Shown here one piece after another: positions 26,384 to 34,799 of a DNA stretch of 36,879 nt (positions are counted from its first letter, which is position 1; each line of letters starts with the position of its first letter). Source of the DNA: an uncultured Paenibacillus sp. GTDB taxonomy: Bacteria > Bacillota > Bacilli > Paenibacillales > Paenibacillaceae. Where the stretch lies: the NCBI GenBank assembly GCA_927443375.1, contig CAKMKL010000277.1:1-36879 (forward strand), read 5' to 3'. The notes under the pieces are model-generated. The model searched no databases and was not told where the DNA came from. It worked only from the letters and a program-made list of their open reading frames with translations. Made by a program: the position numbers and the translations under genes.

Positions 26384-27748
26384 TTGATGAACCGACATAG
26401 CTTCCCCTGCTTCAAACTCAGCACATTCTATCGAAATTCAAAGGTTATCGCCGCCCTTGCTACGGTACTCCTGATTGCAGGCTGCAGCGAAAATAATAAT
26501 ACAGCGGTTGTTCAGCCTTCTCCCGAGGTAACTGCAATGCCAGGAGCTAGCACAGCACCGGACAAGACAGCAGGCATACAGCCAACGCCAGACACCGCGG
26601 TTTCACCGTCGGCTGCTCCCACAGCATCTCCGGATACCGACATTAATGATGATCCGCTCGCAAGGCAGGTTGCCGGAATGACACTGGAAGCCAAAATCGG
26701 CCAGATGCTGCTGGTCGGGATTGACGGCACGAAGCTGGAGGAGAGCGCCAAGAGAATGATCTCCGAGGATGAGATTGGCGGGATCATCCTTTACAAGGAT
26801 AACATTCAAAACTTGAAGAGCATGCTTACTCTCATCAATGATCTCAAGAAGAGCAACAGCGGAAATACCTTCCCCCTGTTCATGAGTGTAGACCAGGAAG
26901 GCGGCAAGGTCAGCCGGATGCCTGCTGACTACACTGCTATCCCCTCTAACGCCAAGGTTGGAATAACAGGCAATGCCGATGCAGCCGGAACGATGGGCAG
27001 GCTGCTGGCCAGAGAAGTACTGTCAGCGGGCTTCAACATGGACTTCGCCCCTGTACTCGATATTAACAGTAATCCCGCTAATCCGGTCATCGGTGAGCGC
27101 TCTTTCGGCAGTAATGCTGATATCGTTACCCGTCTGGGTATTGCCGCAATGAAAGAGATGTCCGAAGAAGGTGCCATTCCGGTCATCAAGCATTTCCCCG
27201 GCCACGGCGATACCTCTGTTGATTCCCATCTGGAGCTGCCGGTCGTGAACAAAACTGCCGCCCAGCTGTCTAAGCTAGAGTGGCTGCCGTTCCAGGCAGC
27301 CATTCAGGAGAATGCGGATGCGGTGATGGTCGCCCATATCCTCTATCCCAAGCTTGACCCTGAGAAGCCCGCCTCCCTCTCCAAAACGATTATCGGCGGA
27401 TTGCTCCGCGGTCAGATGGGCTTTGACGGGGTTGTCATCACCGATGATCTGACTATGGGAGCAATTACCGAACATTACACCCTGCCGGCAGCAGCGGTCG
27501 ATACGGTACTTGCAGGCAGTGACATATTGCTCATAGCCCATGAATACGCCAACGAGCAGATGGTACGGGAAGCTCTATTAGAAGCTGTCAAGAAAGGTAC
27601 AATATCCGAGTCACGGATCAATGAAAGTGTCTACCGGATCCTTGGATTGAAGGAAAAATATCATCTTAGCGACAAGTCTCTGTCTGTGCCTAATTTGACG
27701 GTACTCAACAATGACATAAAGGCGTGGCTTCAAACGATTAAGAAGTAA
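26384..27748 (+). CDS. Glycoside hydrolase family 3 lipoprotein, beta-N-acetylhexosaminidase (NagZ-like)
   Basis: Lipobox LLIAGC; MSVDQEGGKVSRMP; VIKHFPGHGDTSVDSHLELP; GVVITDDLTMGAI. Confidence 0.95.
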   Translation: MMNRHSFPCFKLSTFYRNSKVIAALATVLLIAGCSENNNTAVVQPSPEVTAMPGASTAPDKTAGIQPTPDTAVSPSAAPTASPDTDINDDPLARQVAGMTLEAKIGQMLLVGIDGTKLEESAKRMISEDEIGGIILYKDNIQNLKSMLTLINDLKKSNSGNTFPLFMSVDQEGGKVSRMPADYTAIPSNAKVGITGNADAAGTMGRLLAREVLSAGFNMDFAPVLDINSNPANPVIGERSFGSNADIVTRLGIAAMKEMSEEGAIPVIKHFPGHGDTSVDSHLELPVVNKTAAQLSKLEWLPFQAAIQENADAVMVAHILYPKLDPEKPASLSKTIIGGLLRGQMGFDGVVITDDLTMGAITEHYTLPAAAVDTVLAGSDILLIAHEYANEQMVREALLEAVKKGTISESRINESVYRILGLKEKYHLSDKSLSVPNLTVLNNDIKAWLQTIKK

Positions 27749-27750
27749 AA

Positions 27751-27787
27751 AACAGGAGTCCCGGCATATTAAACCGGAACTCCTGTT
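27751..27787. terminator. Bidirectional terminator between the GH3 gene and the exporter operon
   Basis: AACAGGAGTcCCGG / CCGGaACTCCTGTT with T-run on the minus-strand exit. Confidence 0.85.
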
Positions 27788-27789
27788 TG

Positions 27790-28887
27790 TTATTGAAGGA
27801 CTACCGTATCGCCTGGCTTCAGTCCGGAAAGAACTTCAGTTTTCTCCGTAGTCTCCAGTCCGATTTTGATTTCCTGACGCTCATATTGTCCGTTTCCTTT
27901 ATCCAGCATGACAAAGGTCTGTTCCCCTTCATGCATAACTGCCATGCTGGACACTACAACTGCGTTTTCTTTACGCATAGTCTCAATATCCCCGCTAAGG
28001 CTTAAGCCCCCTATCAGATGCTCGTCCGGCTGAAGGGAGATGACAACCTCAAATTGCGGTATCTGCCCGGCTGTGTTTTGCCCGGTGGTAGTGGTAGCGA
28101 ACTTGGAGACCTCGGTCACTTCCCCGTTCAGCGTCAGCTCCTTCATCGCAGTCATCTTGACCTGCACCTTCATCCCCTTCTTAATCCGGAAAATATCCTG
28201 CTCCCCGACAGAGGCAATAAACTCAAGCTTGTTCAGATCAACGATTTTTCCGATATACTGATTGTCCGTAACGGTCTGCGGCCGCTCGCTGCTGCTGTCA
28301 TACAGGAAGATGCCGGTGGCCGGGGCATGATATACGGCTGTTCTCAGCCTAGCCTTCTTATCAGCCAGCTCCTGTTCCTGAATTTGCGTATTCACCTGAT
28401 TCAGTTCATTATTCAGCCGCGTTGCCTCTTCGGCAGCAAGGGCCTTTAGACGTTCGGCCTCGGTACCGATAGGAACAGCACTTTCGTCCTCCTGCTGGCT
28501 GACAAAAGCGTTAAGCTCTGACTCCAGCTCCGCTTTGCGGATGGCCGCTTCTGCCGCCGCGATCTCATTCTTCAGCGATGACTGGTCCAGTGTGAACAGC
28601 ACATCCCCTTTCTTCACCTGCCCGCCGTTCTCAACCTTCCAGCCGGTTACTTTGGAGGCGAACGGTGCATAGACAAGCGTTTCCTCCTGGTATTGCGATC
28701 GTCCCTTGACCTGGACAGAGCTGGTTACAGTCTCCTGGGTCACCGGGAAGCTGATCACCTGCGGAGGCTCCATAACCACCTCCGCTTCACCACTCTTAAA
28801 TACTTTCCCGTACAGCATATAACCTGCACCTATCACAATAACCGCGATAATAATCCACTTAAGGCTGCGCTTAATCATCCTTTTCAT
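27790..28887 (-). CDS. HlyD/MacA-like adaptor (periplasmic-adaptor-type) subunit
   Basis: N-terminal TM; SKVTGWKVENGGQVKKGDVLFTLDQS biotinyl-lipoyl hairpin; coiled coil; YDSSSERPQTVTDNQYIGKIVDLNKLEFIASV. Confidence 0.92.
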   Translation of the reverse strand: MKRMIKRSLKWIIIAVIVIGAGYMLYGKVFKSGEAEVVMEPPQVISFPVTQETVTSSVQVKGRSQYQEETLVYAPFASKVTGWKVENGGQVKKGDVLFTLDQSSLKNEIAAAEAAIRKAELESELNAFVSQQEDESAVPIGTEAERLKALAAEEATRLNNELNQVNTQIQEQELADKKARLRTAVYHAPATGIFLYDSSSERPQTVTDNQYIGKIVDLNKLEFIASVGEQDIFRIKKGMKVQVKMTAMKELTLNGEVTEVSKFATTTTGQNTAGQIPQFEVVISLQPDEHLIGGLSLSGDIETMRKENAVVVSSMAVMHEGEQTFVMLDKGNGQYERQEIKIGLETTEKTEVLSGLKPGDTVVLQ

Positions 28888-28936
28888 TGTCGGGCTTCCT
28901 TTCAGCTTGAATTGCTAATATACGTTGCGCGGCACG

Positions 28937-30313
28937 CTAATCCCGTTTGATGGCTGTAAGCGCATCAGTTCTGGAGGCACTGATCGCCGGATAGATACCG
29001 GACAGCACACCGGTCATGATGGCAAACGCCAGTCCGACCGGAATCGTCATCAGCGGGATAAAGAAGGTTAACCCGTCACCGGCTGTGCCGACCAGTTTGT
29101 TAAGTCCCATAATAATCAGATATGAGAAGACAACACCTAAAACTCCTCCAAGCAGCCCCAGCAAGGCAGCTTCTGTGATGAACATATTACGGATCTGCCC
29201 CATGTTTGCACCAAGCACCTTCATAATCCCGATCTGCCGTCTGCGTTGATGTGTGGACATCGTCATCGCTACGATAATAGAGATCGAGGCGATAACCAGA
29301 ATGAATACCCCGATGCCCAGTGCTGCCATTTTCATCATATCAAAGGTTTGTTTGAGCTGTTCCTGCTGATACAGATTGTCACTGGCCGACAGACTCAGCT
29401 TCTGAATCATTTCTTCCACCTGTTTAATATGGTCGACACTGTCTACTTTGACCGTCACTGATTTATAGGTGTCCTCTTCCGGCTCAGAAGTCATACTGGT
29501 ATCCATAAATGATAATTCCTTTACAAGCTGTGAAGCCGTTTCAAGGGAGACATAGACGATTTTCTCATAGGAAGCCCTCAGGTCGTCAGTCCCTTCCGGG
29601 CTAGCCAGTATGCCCCCTACCTGGAGCGGTGAACTGAGCTTGATGTTACCTGCAGAATTGGAATAATCGGTAGCCTGCATCTGTATCTGCTGCCGGTACA
29701 TCTCTGTGGGCAGGATTGACATGCTGTTGTACTGATCCATTAATTCCTGGTTAAACGGTTCTGCGCCAAGCCGCTCGTATAGCTTCTGACGGGTCTCATT
29801 ATCAATCAGGCCAAGCGTCGCCCCATAGTTCAGCACGACCATTCCCGGCAGATCCGTGACCCCGCCTTGTTTGAATTTATGGCCAAATTTGGTCAGCATC
29901 CGTAGATCCGTGGCTTTGATCTGGACATCGGCAATTTTATTGTCAATGGTCAGCATTTGCATATAGCCTGCATCTTCAAAGGGTGCAGCGGCAACCACAT
30001 GATTGAGCCCCTGGATAATCTTCAGCTTTTGAGCGGTCAGCTTACCGGGATTGAGGTTATCATTACTCTCCGCAGGTGCCCCGCTTCCATTCCCCTGAGA
30101 AGGAATCCCTCCGCCTGGAGATACAATGATTTCATCCATTTTGAAATTGCGGTTCACTTCATCGGTCACATAGACCTGAGCGGATTGGCCGATGCTAAGC
30201 GCCACAATAATTGCTGCACAGCCGATCGAAATTCCTGTCATACACAGGCCGGTAACCACTTTACGCCGTTTGACCTGATCCCAGGCCATCCTGGATATAT
30301 CTCGAATCTTCAT
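28937..30313 (-). CDS. MacB-like ABC transporter permease
   Basis: MKIRDISRMAWDQVKRRKVVTGLCMTGISIGCAAIIVALSIG, large extracytoplasmic domain, C-terminal FtsX region ending SASRTDALTAIKRD. Confidence 0.93.
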   Translation of the reverse strand: MKIRDISRMAWDQVKRRKVVTGLCMTGISIGCAAIIVALSIGQSAQVYVTDEVNRNFKMDEIIVSPGGGIPSQGNGSGAPAESNDNLNPGKLTAQKLKIIQGLNHVVAAAPFEDAGYMQMLTIDNKIADVQIKATDLRMLTKFGHKFKQGGVTDLPGMVVLNYGATLGLIDNETRQKLYERLGAEPFNQELMDQYNSMSILPTEMYRQQIQMQATDYSNSAGNIKLSSPLQVGGILASPEGTDDLRASYEKIVYVSLETASQLVKELSFMDTSMTSEPEEDTYKSVTVKVDSVDHIKQVEEMIQKLSLSASDNLYQQEQLKQTFDMMKMAALGIGVFILVIASISIIVAMTMSTHQRRRQIGIMKVLGANMGQIRNMFITEAALLGLLGGVLGVVFSYLIIMGLNKLVGTAGDGLTFFIPLMTIPVGLAFAIMTGVLSGIYPAISASRTDALTAIKRD

Positions 30314-31044
30314 CCTGCACCTCCCGGGGCGGGTACTGTATCCGGCTCGGAGTTCAGATCATGAATTAAGTACCCGTCGCGCAGCGAGAATGTGCGCTGC
30401 ATTTGCTCAGCCACCTCATGCTCGTGTGTTACCACTATGAAGGTAGTCTTCATCGTCTGGTTCAGCTTCAGCAGAATCGCGATGATCTCTTCCTCTGTCT
30501 TGGAATCCAGATTCCCTGTCGGTTCATCTGCGAAGATCACAGACGGCTCCGTAATCAGCGAACGGGCGATACTGACCCGCTGCTGCTGGCCGCCTGACAA
30601 CTGCGAGGGGAATAAATCCGCCTTATCGGGAATCCCGACCTGCTCCAGCAGAGCCAGTGCTTTTTCCTTGCGGACAGCCGGTGAGACGGATTGGAATACG
30701 AGCGGAAGCTCCACATTCTCACGCACCGTAAGACTGGTAATCAGCTCGTAAGCTTGAAAGATAAAGCCGATATGCTTCCGGCGGAATTCCGCCAGCTTGT
30801 TCTCACCCATCTGCACAATATCGTGGTCAGCAATATAGATGTGCCCTTCGGTCGGCTTCATTAGGCCTGCCATCAGGTTTAGCAGAGTGGATTTACCGGA
30901 GCCGGAGCTGCCGAGCAGCGCCACCATCTCTCCTTCTTTCACCGAGAAGCTAATATCGTGCAATACTGTGGTCCATTCATTGCCGGTTTTGAACGCATGT
31001 TTAATATTTTCAACTCGCAACATGGAAGCTGCTCCTTTGTGCAC
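30310..31044 (-). CDS. ABC transporter ATP-binding protein (MacB/LolD/YknY-like)
   Basis: GSSGSGKSTLLNLMAGLMKPTEG, LSGGQQQRVSIARSLI, VIFADEPTGNLDSKT; 4-nt overlap with the permease gene. Confidence 0.96.
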   Translation of the reverse strand: MHKGAASMLRVENIKHAFKTGNEWTTVLHDISFSVKEGEMVALLGSSGSGKSTLLNLMAGLMKPTEGHIYIADHDIVQMGENKLAEFRRKHIGFIFQAYELITSLTVRENVELPLVFQSVSPAVRKEKALALLEQVGIPDKADLFPSQLSGGQQQRVSIARSLITEPSVIFADEPTGNLDSKTEEEIIAILLKLNQTMKTTFIVVTHEHEVAEQMQRTFSLRDGYLIHDLNSEPDTVPAPGGAG

Positions 31045-31060
31045 TTAGGATGTAGAAAGT

Positions 31061-33637
31061 TTATTTCTCCTCTTTTTCCGGTTTGGGCAGCATGTCAAAG
31101 AGTATGGTATATACCTGGCTTCCCAGCTCCTGCCGCTCGCCTTGGAATTCATCGAATAACGTTAGTCTGTAAGTCCCGCCAGTCAATTGCTTATACAGGC
31201 TTTTGCTGAAGGACATGGAATACATATTGTTATTCCCCTCGGTCAGGTCAGTACCGAATGCTACCACTTTATCCTGGGATTGACCGTAAGGGTCGGTCAT
31301 TCTGAGGATAAGCTTGTGTTCGGAGTCTCCGGCATCAAGACTGTTATCCCGCGACAAATTGTAGCTCATATTCATGGTGATGGTATCGCTGGCTTCCAAA
31401 TGTCTGCCTTCCGAAGCTAACACCGTTAAGGTGTAAGGATACAGAGCAATTTTTTGCAGATTGGCTGCCGGGGTAACGGCCTGCGGGGTAAGCAGAAGTG
31501 AAGCCACATGAATAAACCCTGTCGCCTCTTCACCGCTTTCACTAAGCTTGCTGCCCGTCACACCTGTTCCCAGGTACAAGGAGACATCTGCAGTTGCAGC
31601 TGTTTTGGGCAGCTTAGCCCAGAACGTAATCAGCTGTTTGCCTCCGGGTGTCGCCGCATTATCCATCTGATTCACTTTAGCTTCATAGAACTGTCCATCC
31701 GCTGTTTTGTAATAGGCTTGCAGCCGGGCCATTTTACTCTGGCGCTTCTCACCGCTGCTCATCAGCAGCTCGGTGTATACGATGTTGGCATTGCTGCCCT
31801 GGTAGACTGTGGTTCTGCTCTCCTGAACAGTGGCGTTTTTACCTTTTCCGGTAATTGTATAGGTATCACCGCGCTTCAGATTGTCTATGGCACTTATGAA
31901 GCTGTTTGTGCTCAGATCGAGAAACGGAATATTCTCCGTATCCGATTTGACGGATAAATTAATTCTGACATTCTCGAACTCGTCCGTATAAGGGATTTTG
32001 GTCAGCAGCGAAAGCTCCGCAGACTTACCAGGAGCAAGCACCGACGACTCTTTGTCCATTAGAAGATCGGTTGTTGAGGCCAAATTATCGGTATCCAGCT
32101 TCAGAGCCCCCTTCAATTCAGGAATTGTGAGGTTTACAGACTGGGTGTTGGTAATTCTCAGCTTGGCGATGACAATATCATCATCCTTCCAGGGATAACG
32201 CTGCAGAGATTGCAGACTGTATGAGAAAGAGCCATATTGGTTAGTAGCCCCATATTCCTGACCGCTGTGCACATCGGCACGCAAGGTGTACGGAATTGTA
32301 AAATAAGCTACCGGAAAAATCAGCTTAGCAGAGGGCTCGGGCGTTTCTGCTGGACCTGACGGTTCTGACGGCCCTGACCCGGTTCCTGCTGCTGCGGTGA
32401 CAGCTTCGATCATCTGCAACTGCAGGTTAGACTGATCCACCTCAAGCGGGATTTCAACCGTCAGCGGGACAACCCTCGTTTCCAGCGGCTTTAGGATAAG
32501 TCCGCTTAACCCCTTAGAATTCACAGGGAATGCCGTCCCTTTGGCCGATTTGACCGCCAGCTCATAAACAGGCAGTGTAACCGCCTTGTTCCCGGTGTTT
32601 TTCAATTGCAGCTGGAACGACCATACCGCTTTGGCATCCTCCGCATACACTGAGGCGCCGGTAAGCTTCGTATCAACGGAATTGCTGCTTATGACAAGCT
32701 TTTTAACGGCCCCGCTCGCTACAATCAGATCCGGGGTGGTTGCTGCCGGAAGCTTATAGGAGGTTTTCGGGAGCTCTAGCTTCAGCGCCTCATCCTTTTG
32801 CGTGAATTGCAGCTTCATGTTGGCCGTTTTCAGATAAGCAGGAATTTCCGTCAGATAATAAATGCTTTTTTTCTCCTGCGGCTGAATCTTATAGCCTGTC
32901 TGGGAACTGCTCAGTGCAAGCTCAAACGAAGTCCCGCTCGCCGTAACCAGGTAAGCCGAATAACCCGGATCACTGAGTACTTTGTTGCCTTTATTAGTAA
33001 GATTAATGCCCAGCTTGGCATAAACCTTACCGGCGTACTTATATAGCTGAAGTGAATCTACACTTGCTGTAACCGGGATGTCATTCATTTTCGTATTAAG
33101 ACTCTTCCCCAGCTCCACAGCCGTGGAGTAATTATCCGGCACAGCAATAGATCCAGCATGCTTTAAGTAGCCTTTAGTCTTCGTGTCCCACACGTACATG
33201 GCGATCTTAACGCCTTTCAGCGACGTGGTTTGTCCGATATTCACATAATATGTAATACTCATACTGTCCTTAGCAGGCACCTTCTTCTTCGTTGCGTCTG
33301 CGGTTACAGGATTACCTGAAATCACAGATCCGCCCGGTGTAACCACACGGGAGAAGTAGCGCTGCAGATTGGCACTAGAACCGCTATTATTTGTAATCTT
33401 CAGTGTGTAAGCCAGAATGTTACCTCCGGACTGCGTCCAAATGTTAACGTCTTCTAGCGCTGCTGTAACACCTGCCCCAAGTGTAATTGGATTCACCTTG
33501 GCTGCTGCAGTAACTGAAGCTGCCGGTCCGGTTGTCCCTGCGGCCAGAACGGCTGGAGCTGCCGTACTTCCTGCCAACTGGGCTATAGCAAAGCTGCTTA
33601 GGAGCAGTGCAATAGTTTTTTTATTGATCGGTCTCAT
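31061..33637 (-). CDS. Large secreted protein with tandem beta-sandwich-like domains
   Basis: ORF track starts at 33751, but MRPINKKTIALLLSSFAIAQLAGSTAAPAVLAAG begins at 33637 with GGGAGGAAATCC upstream and a signal peptide. At least four internally similar modules. Confidence 0.85.
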   Translation of the reverse strand: MRPINKKTIALLLSSFAIAQLAGSTAAPAVLAAGTTGPAASVTAAAKVNPITLGAGVTAALEDVNIWTQSGGNILAYTLKITNNSGSSANLQRYFSRVVTPGGSVISGNPVTADATKKKVPAKDSMSITYYVNIGQTTSLKGVKIAMYVWDTKTKGYLKHAGSIAVPDNYSTAVELGKSLNTKMNDIPVTASVDSLQLYKYAGKVYAKLGINLTNKGNKVLSDPGYSAYLVTASGTSFELALSSSQTGYKIQPQEKKSIYYLTEIPAYLKTANMKLQFTQKDEALKLELPKTSYKLPAATTPDLIVASGAVKKLVISSNSVDTKLTGASVYAEDAKAVWSFQLQLKNTGNKAVTLPVYELAVKSAKGTAFPVNSKGLSGLILKPLETRVVPLTVEIPLEVDQSNLQLQMIEAVTAAAGTGSGPSEPSGPAETPEPSAKLIFPVAYFTIPYTLRADVHSGQEYGATNQYGSFSYSLQSLQRYPWKDDDIVIAKLRITNTQSVNLTIPELKGALKLDTDNLASTTDLLMDKESSVLAPGKSAELSLLTKIPYTDEFENVRINLSVKSDTENIPFLDLSTNSFISAIDNLKRGDTYTITGKGKNATVQESRTTVYQGSNANIVYTELLMSSGEKRQSKMARLQAYYKTADGQFYEAKVNQMDNAATPGGKQLITFWAKLPKTAATADVSLYLGTGVTGSKLSESGEEATGFIHVASLLLTPQAVTPAANLQKIALYPYTLTVLASEGRHLEASDTITMNMSYNLSRDNSLDAGDSEHKLILRMTDPYGQSQDKVVAFGTDLTEGNNNMYSMSFSKSLYKQLTGGTYRLTLFDEFQGERQELGSQVYTILFDMLPKPEKEEK

Positions 33638-33747
33638 GGATTTCCTCCCAGGAATATTTGCTAGAGTTATTATAGTTGCTTGTTCACAGGGAATTGTATC
33701 CAATTTGTAACTCTTCCCGTCTGCTTGTAACTTTTTATCCCAATTAC

Positions 33748-33777
33748 GCAAAAAAACAGCACCATTAGCGCTGTTTT
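33748..33777 (-). terminator. Terminator of the AraC gene (33821-34654)
   Basis: Minus strand AAAACAGC-GCTAATGGT-GCTGTTTT plus further T residues. Confidence 0.85.
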
Positions 33778-33820
33778 CAGAAAACGTTTTGTTAATATTT
33801 GTTCCACAGTGACTCTTAAT

Positions 33821-34654
33821 CTATGAACTGAATGACCGCCGGTACTGGCTCGGAGGTAATCCTTCCGCCAGTTTGAACACTTTGATGAAGTAACTGGACT
33901 GATGAAAGCCGGTCTGAAGGGCGATCTGTTCGACTGACAATTCTGTTGAGACAAGCAGCAGCTTGGCCTTTGCCAGACGGCAATCGCTTAAATAACGGTT
34001 CGGCGTCTTCCCCATAATGGAGCGGAACAGCCGTAAAAAGTGGTAGCTGCTGTACCCTGCAAGCCTCGACATGCTCTCAAGCGTCCAGGGACGCTCACAC
34101 CCTTGATGAATGAGGTCTGCCGTCCGGCGGATAGAATGCCTGATCTCCAGCGGCACGGAGCCATGCAGCGGTTCAGAGTTTTGCAGCAGCGTAACCAGAA
34201 TTTCATAGAGTACTGCGGAGAGCCGCGGTTCACTGCGTGTCTCGTATGCAGCGCTAAGCTGGTACATCTCCTCGAATCTGGACGCAAGGCCAGCGTTTAG
34301 ATCAAATGTAAAGAAATAACCGCGTGACTGGTCTGCTTCCTCCAAAAGGGGCAGGGATAGGGCCGTATTGAAGTGTACCCAGTGCACCTCCCAAGGCTGC
34401 GACGGATCAGAACCGTACTGCTGATAGGCCTCTCTAGGATAAAGAAAGCCGCTTCCTTTGCCCATTGGAATCCGTTCGCCCTCCTGAAATACATACCCGG
34501 AACCGCCAAAAACCAAATGCAGATTATAGCTGTTCAGTATCCCTTCACTTCTTCGCTCCGCATGCTGCGGGAAATTGCTGTAATGTCCCAGAAATTCCGG
34601 ATAACAGACATAATGAGCATAGGCGGGGGCTGGCAATACCCATTGCTTCTTCAT
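33821..34654 (-). CDS. AraC family transcriptional regulator
   Basis: N-terminal cupin; C-terminal double HTH MSRLAGYSSYHFLRLFRSIMGKTPNRYLSDCRLAKAKLLL...IALQTGFHQSSYFIKVFKLAEGLPPSQYR. Confidence 0.95.
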   Translation of the reverse strand: MKKQWVLPAPAYAHYVCYPEFLGHYSNFPQHAERRSEGILNSYNLHLVFGGSGYVFQEGERIPMGKGSGFLYPREAYQQYGSDPSQPWEVHWVHFNTALSLPLLEEADQSRGYFFTFDLNAGLASRFEEMYQLSAAYETRSEPRLSAVLYEILVTLLQNSEPLHGSVPLEIRHSIRRTADLIHQGCERPWTLESMSRLAGYSSYHFLRLFRSIMGKTPNRYLSDCRLAKAKLLLVSTELSVEQIALQTGFHQSSYFIKVFKLAEGLPPSQYRRSFSS

Positions 34655-34799
34655 ACAATCCCCTCCTCAATAATTCTAAACATCTAGCACGCAAGATAAT
34701 AATATAAAAGCAATATTATGTTATATGAGATACCTATGAGCTGATATTACAATAGATTTGTAGCGTTCACAAAGCATATTTTTACACTTGGAGGTTAAT

